Shown here in pieces: positions 44,057 through 53,547 of a stretch of 64,000 bases of DNA. Source of the DNA: Sphingomonas ginsenosidivorax. Its GTDB lineage: Bacteria; Pseudomonadota; Alphaproteobacteria; Sphingomonadales; Sphingomonadaceae. Made by a program: the position numbers and the translations under genes. Location of the stretch: the NCBI RefSeq assembly GCF_007995065.1, contig NZ_VOQR01000001.1, positions 1,615,001 to 1,679,000 on the forward strand, given 5' to 3'. Below the pieces are notes generated by a model. The model was not told the origin of the DNA. It made no database searches and saw only the letters and a list, made by a program, of their open reading frames with translations. Numbering within the stretch: position 1 is the stretch's first letter; each line of letters begins with the position of its first letter.

Positions 44057-45427
44057 TCATTTGTCGTGGTCGTACGGGTTCTTCGGCGCGCGGAACATCA
44101 GCCGCACCGGCACCGCACCGAACCCCAGGTCCTTGCGCATCGAATTGACCAGATAGCGTTCATAGCTCGCGGGGAGCTGGTCGACGCGCGTCCCGAAGAT
44201 CACGAAGCTCGGCGGCCGCGACTTCACCTGCGTGACATAGCGCATCTTGATCCGCTTGCCGCCAGGGGCCGGCGGCGGCGTCGCGGTGATCGCGCGCTCG
44301 AACCAGCGGTTGAGCTCGCCCGTCCCGACGCGCTTCGACCAGGCGTCGCGCGTGTCGAAGCACGCCTGCAGCAACTGGTCGATGCCCTTGCCGGTCGCGC
44401 CCGACACCGTCATCACGGTCACGCCCTTCACCTGGGACAGTCCGTCCTCCAGCGCCTTCTTCACGCCGTTGAACAGCGACGAGGCATTCTCCGCCACGTC
44501 CCACTTGTTCAGCGCGATGACGAGCGCACGGCCCTCCTGCAGTACCTTGTCGGCGATCCGCAAATCCTGCGACTCCAGCCCCAGAGTCGCATCGAGCAGC
44601 AGCACCACCACCTCGGCAAAGTCGACCGCGTGCAGCGCATCCTCGACCGACATCTTCTCGAGCTTGTCCTGCACCTTGGCACGCTTGCGCATGCCGGCCG
44701 TGTCGATCAGCCGAACCTTCCGCGCCTCGCCGCCCGCCGGCTCCCAGTCGTAATCGACCGAAATCGAATCGCGCGTGATCCCCGCCTCGGGCCCCGTGAT
44801 CATCCGGTCCTCGCCGAGGATGCGGTTGACGAGCGTCGACTTGCCCGCATTCGGGCGCCCGACGATCGCGAGCTTCAACGGCCCCTCATACTCGTTGTCG
44901 GGCTGTTCCTCAGGGATCTCTTCCTTGCCCTCGAGCAACGGCAACAGCGCCTCGAACAGGTCGCCCAGCCCCTCGCCATGCTCCGCCGACAGCTGCACCG
45001 GATCGCCGAAGCCGAGCGCCAGCGACTCCAGGATGCCCTGCTCGCCGGCCTTGCCCTCGGCCTTGTTGGCGACGAGCACCACCGGCACGTCGGCACCGCG
45101 CAGCCAGCGCGCGATCTCCTCGTCGAGCGGCATCAGCCCCGAGCGCGAATCGAACAGGAACAGCGCGACGTCGGCCGACGCGACCGCCGCCTCGGTCTGC
45201 TGGCGCATCCGGCCCGGCAGCGTCTGCGCGTCGTGATCCTCGTAGCCGGCGGTGTCGATGATGCGGAATTCCATCCCGATCAGCGTCGCGTCGCCTTCGC
45301 GGCGGTCGCGCGTCACGCCGGGGCGATCGTCGACCAGCGCGAGCTTCTTGCCGACGAGGCGGTTGAACAGGGTCGACTTGCCGACATTGGGGCGGCCGAC
45401 GATCGCGACCACAGGGAGTTTGGACAT
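44057..45427 (-). CDS. der: Ribosome-assembly GTPase Der (EngA)
   Basis: A 456-residue protein with two tandem GTPase domains and a KH-like C-terminal domain, the unique layout of Der. The P-loops are GRPNVGKSTLFNRL (about residue 10) and GRPNAGKSTLVNRI (about residue 190), with DTAGYE, DTAGMR and NKWD-type motifs. It is essential for maturation of the large ribosomal subunit. Confidence 0.96.
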   Translation of the reverse strand: MSKLPVVAIVGRPNVGKSTLFNRLVGKKLALVDDRPGVTRDRREGDATLIGMEFRIIDTAGYEDHDAQTLPGRMRQQTEAAVASADVALFLFDSRSGLMPLDEEIARWLRGADVPVVLVANKAEGKAGEQGILESLALGFGDPVQLSAEHGEGLGDLFEALLPLLEGKEEIPEEQPDNEYEGPLKLAIVGRPNAGKSTLVNRILGEDRMITGPEAGITRDSISVDYDWEPAGGEARKVRLIDTAGMRKRAKVQDKLEKMSVEDALHAVDFAEVVVLLLDATLGLESQDLRIADKVLQEGRALVIALNKWDVAENASSLFNGVKKALEDGLSQVKGVTVMTVSGATGKGIDQLLQACFDTRDAWSKRVGTGELNRWFERAITATPPPAPGGKRIKMRYVTQVKSRPPSFVIFGTRVDQLPASYERYLVNSMRKDLGFGAVPVRLMFRAPKNPYDHDK

Positions 45428-45459
45428 GCGCGCCCCTTAGCGCGGATGGCGCCCCCCGT

Positions 45460-45507
45460 CACCCGGCGCGTCACCCGCCGCGTAACCCGGCGCGTCACCT
45501 CGGTCAC
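45460..45507. repeat. Tandem 12-bp repeat, four units
   Basis: Four units of GTCACCCGGCGC or close variants start at 45460, 45472, 45484 and 45496, with the last more diverged. They lie between the divergent der and sufE genes. They resemble the GTCACCC ends of the family A repeats and may be a collapsed remnant. Confidence 0.75.
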
Positions 45508-45557
45508 GAGCCGCCCGCAACCTTGTTCCGGGTGTCGCGACCCGCTACCGCGCGACC

Positions 45558-45962
45558 ATGCCCAGCCTCTCCGACATCCACGACGAATACGACTTCCTCG
45601 AAGCCGACGACCGTTATCGCCTGCTGATCGACCTCGGCCGCGCGCTGGAGCCGATGCCCGACGCGCTCAAGACCGACGCGACGCTGGTCCGTGGCTGCTC
45701 GGCGTCGGTCTGGGTGTACCCGACCACCGCCGCGGACGGCAGCCTGCACTTTCTCGCGGACTCGAACGCCGCGATCACGAAGGGGATCATCGCGCTCGTC
45801 CTGCTCACCGTGCAGGACCGTCCGCCGACCGAGATCGCCGCGACGGACATCGCCGCCGAACTCGCGCCCTTCGACCTCGCCAGGCAGCTCAGCTCGAACC
45901 GTACGCAGGGCATCCCCAACATGATCGCCCTGATCCGCGAAACCGCCCAGCGCTACGTCTAG
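45558..45962 (+). CDS. sufE: SufE family cysteine-desulfuration protein
   Basis: A 134-residue protein that takes persulfide sulfur from the desulfurase SufS for Fe-S cluster assembly. The active Cys is in LVRGCSASVWVYP (about residue 48), and SNRTQGIPNMIALIR at the C-terminus is a family hallmark. It is away from any suf operon in this window. Confidence 0.93.
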   Translation: MPSLSDIHDEYDFLEADDRYRLLIDLGRALEPMPDALKTDATLVRGCSASVWVYPTTAADGSLHFLADSNAAITKGIIALVLLTVQDRPPTEIAATDIAAELAPFDLARQLSSNRTQGIPNMIALIRETAQRYV

Positions 45963-45995
45963 GGGCAGGTCGCGCGCCCAACCGGCCAACCTCCC

Positions 45996-46077
45996 CGTCA
46001 CCCCAGCGAAGGCTGGGGTCTCGTGAGGCCAGCGCGCGCCCTCACCGCGAAAGACCCCAGCCTTCGCTGGGGTGACG
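45996..46077. repeat. Paired-hairpin intergenic repeat (family A)
   Basis: CGTCACCCCAGCGAAGGC on the left is exactly matched by GCCTTCGCTGGGGTGACG on the right. It lies between the convergent sufE and ferredoxin-like genes. About 100 further bases to 46183 contain nothing recognisable. Confidence 0.88.
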
Positions 46078-46182
46078 AACGCGGACCGGAATGACGAACG
46101 CGGAACCGGAATGGCGTAAGGGGACTACAGCCACGGAGTGGCGAGGTCGCGGCCCGGCATCCACGATGCCGCGCGAAAACGC

Positions 46183-46497
46183 TTACCCCGGCGGCGGCAC
46201 GCTCGCAAACACCGCCGCCTCGACCTCGTCGAGATCCGCCCCCGCAGGCACCACCAGCCACCGATCCGGCTGTGCCGAATCCACCACCATCACCGCGTTC
46301 TTCGGACATACCCCCAGGCACTTGGTCTCGACCACGCCGAGCGCCGCCTTGCGGCCCTTCTTCAGCCCCAGGTCCTTGCGCAGCGCCTTGGCGAGCGACA
46401 CCCGCCCGCCCTTGCCGAAGCCGCCGTCCAGCTTCTTCGAACATTTGCCGCAGACCAGCACCGCGCCGGCCCAGCCGGCGCGAACCGGACGGATCAT
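46183..46497 (-). CDS. Thioredoxin-like [2Fe-2S] ferredoxin domain protein
   Basis: A 104-residue protein. Cysteines in VLVCGKCSKKL and in ETKCLGVCPKNAVMVVD match the CxxC..CxxxC arrangement of thioredoxin-fold 2Fe-2S ferredoxins (similar to the NuoE/shethna fold, COG3411). It is likely a small electron carrier. Its ATG overlaps the stop of the J-domain gene by 4 bases, so the two are coupled. The partner is unknown. Confidence 0.8.
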   Translation of the reverse strand: MIRPVRAGWAGAVLVCGKCSKKLDGGFGKGGRVSLAKALRKDLGLKKGRKAALGVVETKCLGVCPKNAVMVVDSAQPDRWLVVPAGADLDEVEAAVFASVPPPG

Positions 46498-47033
46498 GCG
46501 GGCTTCCACGTCCGCGCGTCCTCGGCCGCGCGCAGCACCTCATAGGCGGCCTGCACGCCCTGGAACCGCGTTGCCGCATCCTTGTCGCCGGGACGCACGT
46601 CGGGATGGTTGGCCTTCGCCATCCGCCGCCACGCCGCGCGCACCTCCTCGAACGTCGCATCGACCTCGAGCCCGAGCACCTCGAGCGCACGCATCTCGTC
46701 GCGCGACCGGCTGCCGTCGCCCGATCCCGCCCAGGCATTGTGGCGCGATGCGGTATATTCGTCCGCGGTCCGCGTTTCCGCCGCCTCGCGCTCGGCCGCC
46801 TGCTCCGCGCTCAGTCCCTCGAAGTAGTTCCAGCCGCGGTTATATTCGCCTGCGTGCGTCGAACAGAAATACCAGCGGTCGGGGCTGTTGGGCGATTTGG
46901 GCGCAGGGCAGTTGCCGGGCTCGTCGCAGCCATGACGATCGCACAGCCGGACGGTGACCGCCTCGTTGCTCGAGCCATAGCCGCGCCAGCGCGGAAAGCC
47001 CCAATCGGACGAACGTGTTGTCGGGCGTGCCAT
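46494..47033 (-). CDS. J-domain (DnaJ-like) protein with N-terminal zinc-type cysteines
   Basis: A 179-residue protein. The C-terminal J domain (about residues 120-172) has the HPD tripeptide in AKANHPDVRPGDKD, needed to stimulate an Hsp70 ATPase. The N-terminal part has LCDRHGCDEPGNCPAP and WYFCSTHAGEYN, a Cys/His set that could bind zinc. The placement of the J domain at the C-terminus is common in alphaproteobacterial DnaJ-family proteins. ATG 47033 is chosen over the frame start at 47120. It is coupled to the ferredoxin gene. Confidence 0.87.
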   Translation of the reverse strand: MARPTTRSSDWGFPRWRGYGSSNEAVTVRLCDRHGCDEPGNCPAPKSPNSPDRWYFCSTHAGEYNRGWNYFEGLSAEQAAEREAAETRTADEYTASRHNAWAGSGDGSRSRDEMRALEVLGLEVDATFEEVRAAWRRMAKANHPDVRPGDKDAATRFQGVQAAYEVLRAAEDARTWKPA

Positions 47034-47251
47034 AAGGCGTTGGAAATAGGCTTCCGTGCGGACAACGCAACCGCACACGGGTAATCGGTCGAACGACAAC
47101 GCTTCGTCGCACCAGGGCAACGGTTCATCGATTAGCGATCATGAACTTTTTGTCATGTGGCAAGAAGACGGGTGCCCGGCTCGGGCATTCTAGGCTGCGC
47201 CGATCGTCTACGGGCCGCAGCTCAGCCGACACCTTAGTGACAGGAACCCTG

Positions 47252-48832
47252 GTGCCGACACTCATCCCGAAATTCAATACGTGGCGTGCAGATCTTCCTG
47301 CCTCGATCGTAGTGGCGCTGGTCGCACTGCCGCTTTGCCTCGGCGTCGCGCTCGCCTCGGGCGCGCCGCTGTTCGCCGGTGTCATCGCGGGCATCGTCGG
47401 CGGCCTCGCGGTCGGCCTGTTCTCAAAATCGCCGCTGTCGGTCAGCGGCCCCGCCGCCGGCCTGACCGTCATCGTGCTCGCCGCGATCGAAAGCATGCCG
47501 AGCTACCAGGTGTTCCTGCTCGCGGTCGTTCTCGCCGGCGTCCTCCAGATCGGCTTTTCGCTGACCCGCGCCGGCATCCTGTCCGAATTCGTCCCCTCCT
47601 CGGTCATCACCGGCATGCTCGCCGCGATCGGCCTGATCCTGATCCTGAAGCAGATCCCGCACGCGGTCGGCTTCGACGCCGAATCCGAAGGCATCTTCGA
47701 ATTCACCACCGCCGATGGCTTCAACACCTTCTCGCGCGTCTGGCAGAGCCTGACCGGCAGCCTGACGCCCGGCGCGGTGCTCATCGCCTTCGTCAGCCTC
47801 GCCTTCCTGTTCTGGTGGGACGGTGCCAAGCCGAAGGACGGCCCGTTGCGCTTCGTCCCCGGCCCGCTCGTGGTCGTGCTGATCGGCATTGGCGGCAACG
47901 CGCTGCTCGGCGCGATCAAGCCCGACTGGCAGCTCAAGGCGACGCACCTCGTGCAGGTCCCGGTCACGCAGAGCCTCGCGGAATTCCCCGCGCTGTTCAC
48001 GCTGCCCGACTTCACGGCGATCGGCTCCGGCGCGGTATGGACCGCGGCCGTCACGCTCGCGATCGTAGCCAGCCTCGAATCGCTGTTGAGCGTCAAGGCG
48101 GTCGACGAGATCGACCCCCGCCGCCGCCGCACCGACAAGAACTGGGAGCTGATGGCCCAGGGCGGCGGCAACATCATCTCCGGCCTGATCGGCGGCCTGC
48201 CCGTCACCTCGGTGATCGTCCGCTCGTCCGCGAACGTCGATGCCAAGGCCGAGAGCAAGCTGTCGACGATGCTCCACGGCTTCTGGCTGCTGGTCAGCGT
48301 CGCGCTGATCCCCGCGGTGCTCAACCTGATCCCGCTGTCGGCGCTCGCCGCCGTGCTGATCGCGACCGGCTACAAGCTCACCAAGCCCAAGCTGTTCCTC
48401 GAACGCTACAAGCAGGGCTGGACGCAGTTCATACCGTTCGTCGTCACCGTCGTCGCGATCCTGTTCACCGACCTGCTCGAGGGCATCGTGATCGGGCTTG
48501 CGGTCGGCTTCGTCTTCGTCGTCGCGCGCAACTTCCGCACTGCGATCACCTTTGCCTGCGACGATGACGACTGCCTCGTCCGCGCCCGCCGCAACCTGTA
48601 TTTCATCCACAAGTACGAACTGCAGAAGTCGCTCGACCGGGTGCCCGACAACGCCAACCTGCTGATCGACCTGTCGTCGACCAGCTATGTCGATCTCGAC
48701 AACGTCGACATCATCAACGCCTTCATCAAGGGCGCCGAGTATCGCGGGATCACCGTGCTGATCCGCGGCGATCTGGCACTGCGCACGGTGAAGCTGATCA
48801 ACGCCCCCCAGACCGAGGTCCGTTTCGCATGA
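47252..48832 (+). CDS. SulP family anion (probable bicarbonate) transporter
   Basis: A 526-residue inner-membrane transporter with about 12 hydrophobic segments. Family motifs include VALVALPLCLGVALASGAP, the SVSGPAAGLTVIV region and GGLPVTSVIVRSSANVDAKA. The C-terminal 90 residues (LLIDLSSTSYVDLDNVDI) look like a STAS domain. The start is GTG 47252 after AGGA. Because its stop overlaps a beta-carbonic anhydrase start by 4 bases, bicarbonate is the likely substrate, as in BicA-like systems. Sulfate cannot be excluded from sequence. Confidence 0.88.
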   Translation: MPTLIPKFNTWRADLPASIVVALVALPLCLGVALASGAPLFAGVIAGIVGGLAVGLFSKSPLSVSGPAAGLTVIVLAAIESMPSYQVFLLAVVLAGVLQIGFSLTRAGILSEFVPSSVITGMLAAIGLILILKQIPHAVGFDAESEGIFEFTTADGFNTFSRVWQSLTGSLTPGAVLIAFVSLAFLFWWDGAKPKDGPLRFVPGPLVVVLIGIGGNALLGAIKPDWQLKATHLVQVPVTQSLAEFPALFTLPDFTAIGSGAVWTAAVTLAIVASLESLLSVKAVDEIDPRRRRTDKNWELMAQGGGNIISGLIGGLPVTSVIVRSSANVDAKAESKLSTMLHGFWLLVSVALIPAVLNLIPLSALAAVLIATGYKLTKPKLFLERYKQGWTQFIPFVVTVVAILFTDLLEGIVIGLAVGFVFVVARNFRTAITFACDDDDCLVRARRNLYFIHKYELQKSLDRVPDNANLLIDLSSTSYVDLDNVDIINAFIKGAEYRGITVLIRGDLALRTVKLINAPQTEVRFA

Positions 48833-49467
48833 GGCAGTACAAGCAGCTCCTGCTCGCCAACAAGGCGTGGGCCGCCGAGATCATCGAGGAGAGCGCCGAC
48901 TTCTTCCAGCGCCAGCTGGTCGGCCAGAACCCGGAGTTCCTCTGGATCGGCTGTTCGGACAGCCGGGTCGGGCCCGAACAGATGACGATGACGCCGCCGG
49001 GCAACATGTTCATTCACCGCAACATCGCCAACCTGGTCAAGGACGACGACACGAACCTGATGTCGGTGCTGCAATATGCGGTCGACGTGCTCGGCGTCCG
49101 CCACATCATCATCTGCGGCCATTATGCGTGCGGCGGCATCCGCGCGACGCTCGACGGCGGCACCACCGGCCCGGTCGACGACTGGCTCTCGACCGCGCGC
49201 TGCGTGATGCACGACCATGCCGACGAGATCGACGCCCAGCCCGACCGCGAGCAGAAGGTCAACCGGCTGGTCGAGGTCAACGTCCGCGACCAGCTCATCC
49301 GGCTCGCCCGCACCGCGACGATCCAGGGCGCCTTCGCCCGCGGCCAGGAGGTGCTGCTACACGGCTGGGTCTACGATATCCGCGACGGCCTCATCAAACC
49401 GATGATGGAGATCGATTCGCAGACGGTCCTCGAAGAGGTCGGCCGGCCGGACAAGGTGCTGCACTGA
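48829..49467 (+). CDS. Beta-class carbonic anhydrase
   Basis: A 212-residue zinc enzyme interconverting CO2 and bicarbonate. The zinc ligands are in WIGCSDSRVGPEQ (Cys and the Asp-Arg dyad) and in ICGHYACGGIRA (His and Cys). The length and motifs match the Can/CynT type. It is translationally coupled to the SulP transporter. Confidence 0.95.
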   Translation: MRQYKQLLLANKAWAAEIIEESADFFQRQLVGQNPEFLWIGCSDSRVGPEQMTMTPPGNMFIHRNIANLVKDDDTNLMSVLQYAVDVLGVRHIIICGHYACGGIRATLDGGTTGPVDDWLSTARCVMHDHADEIDAQPDREQKVNRLVEVNVRDQLIRLARTATIQGAFARGQEVLLHGWVYDIRDGLIKPMMEIDSQTVLEEVGRPDKVLH

Positions 49468-49557
49468 CGATCCTCGGCGTCTTGCGATTGTCGGGACCCA
49501 AGGACGCACGGACTAGCCTGCAACCCTGAGACCCGACGTCGCCGGAGGCCGCTGCGA

Positions 49558-51519
49558 TCAGCCGGGGATCCGAAACGCGATCCGTCGCGTCAATCCGCCG
49601 CAACCGACGCCACCGTCGGGGCGGAACGTCTTGCTGAACCGGGCTCCGCCGACCGCAGCGACGCCGGCCCGGGTGAAGATGAATGGCGGGTAGCTCAGCA
49701 CGGCACGCTGGTTGAGCACCTTGCCATCGGCCGCCACGTCGAACTGCGTCTGGGTCCACCCCTCGAACCCCCATGTCTGCGCCTCTTCCGGGAAGGTACC
49801 GCTGGCGGATATGAGGCGCGGGGCCGTGTCGAGGATCGCGCACTGGTTGGCCGCCAGTCCCGATTTGTCGAACGACGCCCGTGCAGCCTGCTTGTTGCCG
49901 CTCGCCTCCTCGGCGGATGCAAGACGGATCAGCGCCCCTATACGCATCGGGTCGTTCGCGGGCAGTGCGGGATCATCGGCGACTTCACGGAGCAACTGAC
50001 GGGCGCGTCCGCTGTTGGCCCGGCGTTCGCGGTCCGCCATGAACAGCCGGATGGCGGCGCGGGCGGATGGGTCGGCGGCATAGACCGGCTCGGCCAACAG
50101 CGGCGTCAATATGCGCGGGTAAATGTTGCCCCGCCAATTGTCCGACGTGGAGGTCAATCGTTCCTGCATGTCGAAGAACAGCCGGACCAGGGGTGGCGCG
50201 GCGTTCGCCTGCGCGATGCCCCGTGCCCGGACCCACAAGCGGTTCGACTCCTCGCGTCCAACGACGGCGTTGGCGGCCAGCGCATACAGCGCGGGCAGCA
50301 CTGCAAGCGCCGTGGGGCCCGCCTCTGCCTCGACCGCCGAAAGCGTCGCGCGTTGCCGCCCGACCGCCGCGGCGTCGCCTCCGTGCTGCTCCACGGGCGC
50401 TTCCAGACCCTTGGTTGCCAGCCAGGCACGCGTGTCTCCGTTCAACACCGTCCCGATCGACGGACGCTCGAAACTCGTGGAGCAGCGCATTTCGACGCGG
50501 ACATTGGCGCGGAAGAAGGGCGGCAACTCCTTCACCTGTTCGGGTGTCCAAGACCAGTCGCGCGCCGCGCGGGCGAACTCCATCGCCACCCTGCCGCCGC
50601 CTGCTGCGTAGATCGGCGCCACCCCGAACACGGTGCCGTCGTTGGCGATGCTGAACTCGACGACCGCCATGTCCTGCGGCTTCAGATCCGCTTCGCCACC
50701 GCAATCGGGGGGAGTCATCTGCACGGCCGGATCGAACGTCCCGTTGGTCAGGCGGCCCGCACCGGTCATTGCCATGTAGCGGCGCGCATCGTCGCTCCTG
50801 CCCGACAACAGCGATGCGATCGCGGCGTCCGACCGCGCAGAGACGTCCCGGACGTCGGTCTGCGACGTTAGTCCGCCGAGTAGCTTGACCGCGTCGGCGG
50901 CATGGGTCCGCGCGCCGGCGAAATCGCCGCGGTTGAGCAACACCAGTGCATGGCGGCGCGCTATCACCGCCTTCGAGCTCTTGTCGAACGGTGCGCCGGC
51001 AGCAAGCGCATCGATCCGGGCGAGCGTCGCCTCCGCCGCAGCGGGGTCCGCAAAGACCGCGGTCTCGACGAACGCCAGCATCGACGTCATACGGTAGGCG
51101 GCACTGGGCGAGGCCTTTTCCGCCGCGGCATACGCCTCGCCGGCACTTGCGTAATCGATCGCGTCCTGAGCCACGTTGCCGAGCTGCTGATACGCGCGCC
51201 AGCGGTCCTCGGCGAGCGACGCGTCGCTTGCAGGCAACAGGGCGAGGCCGGCACGCGCTGCCTGCACGGCGTCGTCGGATCGCTGCAACGCGAACAGCGC
51301 GGCGCCTTTCCGAACCAGCACGAGGCCACGGCTGCGCGAGCCCGGCCTGGTCCGCGCCTCGAGCTTCTCCCACGCCGCGAGCGCCGCCGCCCGGTCGCCC
51401 TTCGCATCGAGCGCGGCCGCCGCTTCGAAATCCTGCTGGACGCTCGGCACCTGCGCCGTCGCGGTCGAGAGTGCGAGGCACACCGCACCCAGCGCGCCGA
51501 TCGATCGTATCCGCATCAT
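49558..51519 (-). CDS. Secreted TPR-containing TonB C-terminal domain protein
   Basis: A 653-residue protein with a signal peptide (about residues 1-21, TATAQ). The N-terminal half (about residues 25-230) is helical and repetitive like tetratricopeptide repeats. Two regions resemble TonB C-terminal domains: around QDMAVVEFSIANDGTVFGVAPIYA and near the end (TQTQFDVAADGKVLNQRAVLSYPP). No proline-rich linker or membrane anchor typical of TonB is present. I read it as a periplasmic sphingomonad-type energy transducer-like protein of unknown role. ATG 51519 has GGGGG just upstream. Confidence 0.72.
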   Translation of the reverse strand: MMRIRSIGALGAVCLALSTATAQVPSVQQDFEAAAALDAKGDRAAALAAWEKLEARTRPGSRSRGLVLVRKGAALFALQRSDDAVQAARAGLALLPASDASLAEDRWRAYQQLGNVAQDAIDYASAGEAYAAAEKASPSAAYRMTSMLAFVETAVFADPAAAEATLARIDALAAGAPFDKSSKAVIARRHALVLLNRGDFAGARTHAADAVKLLGGLTSQTDVRDVSARSDAAIASLLSGRSDDARRYMAMTGAGRLTNGTFDPAVQMTPPDCGGEADLKPQDMAVVEFSIANDGTVFGVAPIYAAGGGRVAMEFARAARDWSWTPEQVKELPPFFRANVRVEMRCSTSFERPSIGTVLNGDTRAWLATKGLEAPVEQHGGDAAAVGRQRATLSAVEAEAGPTALAVLPALYALAANAVVGREESNRLWVRARGIAQANAAPPLVRLFFDMQERLTSTSDNWRGNIYPRILTPLLAEPVYAADPSARAAIRLFMADRERRANSGRARQLLREVADDPALPANDPMRIGALIRLASAEEASGNKQAARASFDKSGLAANQCAILDTAPRLISASGTFPEEAQTWGFEGWTQTQFDVAADGKVLNQRAVLSYPPFIFTRAGVAAVGGARFSKTFRPDGGVGCGGLTRRIAFRIPG

Positions 51520-51565
51520 ATCCCCCTGATCCCTCGGGGGAATGTGCAGCGCTTTGCGCGAATGT

Positions 51566-51940
51566 GCCAGAGGGTCTGTAAGCCGGGTTCTGTCCATTCC
51601 CGATCCTTCGACCGGAAGTTGGGCGACCATTCCTCTAGGACGACGCTTGCGCGCCGCCTCAAGCAACCAACCCGGGTGACGAGCTGGAACGAAGCCCCTG
51701 TGCCACCCCTATTCGGTCTTGCTCCCGGTGGGGTTTGCCGTGCCGCCCCTGTTACCAGGCGCGCGGTGCGCTCTTACCGCACCCTTTCACGCTGACTGGG
51801 CCGAAGCCTTAGCCGTTTGCTCTCTGTGGCACTGTCCCTGGGGTCACCCCCGCCGGGCGTTACCCGGCACCGTCGTTCCGCGGAGCCCGGACTTTCCTCG
51901 CGTGCCTTGCGGCACCCGCGGTCGCCCGACCCTCTGGCGC
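51566..51940 (-). ncRNA. rnpB: RNase P RNA
   Basis: The minus strand carries the conserved landmarks of a class A RNase P RNA: a 5' GAGGAAAGTCCGGGCTC, an internal GGTAAGAGCGCACCG, and a 3' ACAGAACCCGGCTTACAGAC. The two ends, GCCAGAGGGTC and GACCCTCTGGC, pair to close the molecule. It processes the 5' ends of tRNA precursors. The exact ends are uncertain by a few bases. Confidence 0.95.
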
Positions 51941-51948
51941 GCAGACCC

Positions 51949-52638
51949 CTAGTCGTCCCCCGTCGGTTTGGGAAGCAGCAACGCGAGCAGGATCATCCGG
52001 CACTCGGCATCGATCTCGCCGTCGACCATTTCGGGGCGGAAGCGCCGCTGGAACGCCATGATCGCCGCCATCCGGTTGGTGACGTCGTACCCGAACCGCT
52101 CGAGCGCCAGGCAGAAGCCCGCCTCGGTCCAGCCCGGGTCCATCAGGTTCCGGGTCGGCCGCGGCAGCGCCAGCCGGCGCTTGGCCAGTTCGTGCCAGGG
52201 AAACAGCTCGCCCGGATCGCGCTTGCGCTCGGGCGCGACGTCGGAATGGCCGACGACGTTGCCGCGCGTGATCGCGTACCGGTCCTTGATCTCGGCGACC
52301 AGCGGTAGCAGCGCGGCGATCTGCTCGGCCGGGAACGGGCGATAGCCGAACTCGTGCCCCGGGTTGACGATTTCGATGCCGATGCTCGCCGAATTGACGT
52401 CGTCGATCTCGCGCCAGTGGCTGCGCCCGGCGTGCCACGCGCGGTGCGCCTCGTCGACCATCCGCACCACCGTGCCGTCCTCGTCGACCAGGTAATGCGA
52501 CGAGACCTTCGCCTCGATGTCGCGCAGCCGGGCGATCGCCGACGCCCCGGCCTGCATCCCGGTATAGTGGAGCACGATCATCGTGATCGGCAACAGCCGC
52601 GCATCGAAATTGGGCGACGGCGTATCGATGATCCTCAA
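51949..52638 (-). CDS. N-acetylmuramoyl-L-alanine amidase (AmiD type)
   Basis: A 229-residue zinc amidase. The ligand and catalytic residues are in MIVLHYTG (His), RAWHAG, GIEIVNPGHE and VVGHSDVAPERKRDPG (His and Asp), matching the amidase_2/AmpD family. Residues about 170-225 look like a peptidoglycan-binding domain, which favours AmiD over AmpD. No signal peptide is visible at this start, so a cytoplasmic AmpD-like role in muropeptide recycling remains possible. It lies directly upstream of rnpB on the same strand. Confidence 0.88.
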   Translation of the reverse strand: MRIIDTPSPNFDARLLPITMIVLHYTGMQAGASAIARLRDIEAKVSSHYLVDEDGTVVRMVDEAHRAWHAGRSHWREIDDVNSASIGIEIVNPGHEFGYRPFPAEQIAALLPLVAEIKDRYAITRGNVVGHSDVAPERKRDPGELFPWHELAKRRLALPRPTRNLMDPGWTEAGFCLALERFGYDVTNRMAAIMAFQRRFRPEMVDGEIDAECRMILLALLLPKPTGDD

Positions 52639-52710
52639 GCGCGCATTCCCTCCAGCCGGTGGATCGCCGACACTAGCGGCATCGCAAGCCTGAAGTAATA
52701 GGGTCGTGCG

Positions 52711-53547
52711 TCAGCCCGTCATCTCGTAGCATCCCCGGTGCCGCTTGCTCGGCTCGAACATCCGGGTCTGGCCGATCACCGTCTCGCCCGCCCCCATCAC
52801 GAGCAACCCGCCGGGCCGGAGCGCGTCGGCGATCCGCGGGAACACCAGCAACTTGGTTGCGCTCGACAGATAGAGCAGGACGTTGCGACACAGCACCACG
52901 TCGAACCGTCCCGACGGCACCGCCCCGGCGACCAGGTTGGCACGGCGGTAGGTGATGAGCTTCACCAGCTCGGGCTTGGCGAACCAGTCGCCGCCGTCGC
53001 TGTCGAACCACTGCATCATCCGGCGAACGGGCAGCCCGCGCTGGATCTCGAACTGCGAATACCGGCCGGCACGCGCGCGCGCGATCGCGGCCTCGGACAC
53101 GTCGGTCGCGACGATCTCGGGCACGGGAATGCCCTTCGCTTCGTGCCGCTCGGCGAACAGCATTGCCAGCGACAGCGGCTCCTGGCCCGTCGAGCAGCCG
53201 GCGCACCAGATCCGCACGCGGTGCTTTTCCTGCTCGGCCTGCTCCACCGCCGCGACGATCATCTCGAACACCTGCGCGTCGCGGAAGAAGCTGGTTTCCT
53301 GGTTCAGCAAGGCGTCGACGATCCGGTCGCCGATGACCCGGTCGTTCCCCTCCAGCATCTGCGTGACCAGCTGGTCGAGCGTATCGAGATTGCGCTCGCG
53401 GAGCAGCGGCTTCAGCGCGGTGTCCATCCGCCACGAGCGATAGGCCGCGATCTGCTGCCCGGTCCGCGCTTCGAGCAGCGCGGTCAGGACCGTGATGCTG
53501 CTGGCGGACGCAGCCGGCGTCGGTGCGGACGAGGGCAACGCGCTCAT
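52711..53547 (-). CDS. cheR: Chemotaxis protein methyltransferase CheR
   Basis: A 278-residue enzyme adding methyl groups to glutamates of chemoreceptors. The SAM loop WCAGCSTGQEPLSLAM (about residue 120) and FDVVLCRNVLLYL are typical. The N-terminal helical domain (about residues 20-95) is present. Its ATG overlaps the cheB stop by 4 bases (ATGA). It is the last gene of the cheAWYBR operon. Confidence 0.95.
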   Translation of the reverse strand: MSALPSSAPTPAASASSITVLTALLEARTGQQIAAYRSWRMDTALKPLLRERNLDTLDQLVTQMLEGNDRVIGDRIVDALLNQETSFFRDAQVFEMIVAAVEQAEQEKHRVRIWCAGCSTGQEPLSLAMLFAERHEAKGIPVPEIVATDVSEAAIARARAGRYSQFEIQRGLPVRRMMQWFDSDGGDWFAKPELVKLITYRRANLVAGAVPSGRFDVVLCRNVLLYLSSATKLLVFPRIADALRPGGLLVMGAGETVIGQTRMFEPSKRHRGCYEMTG

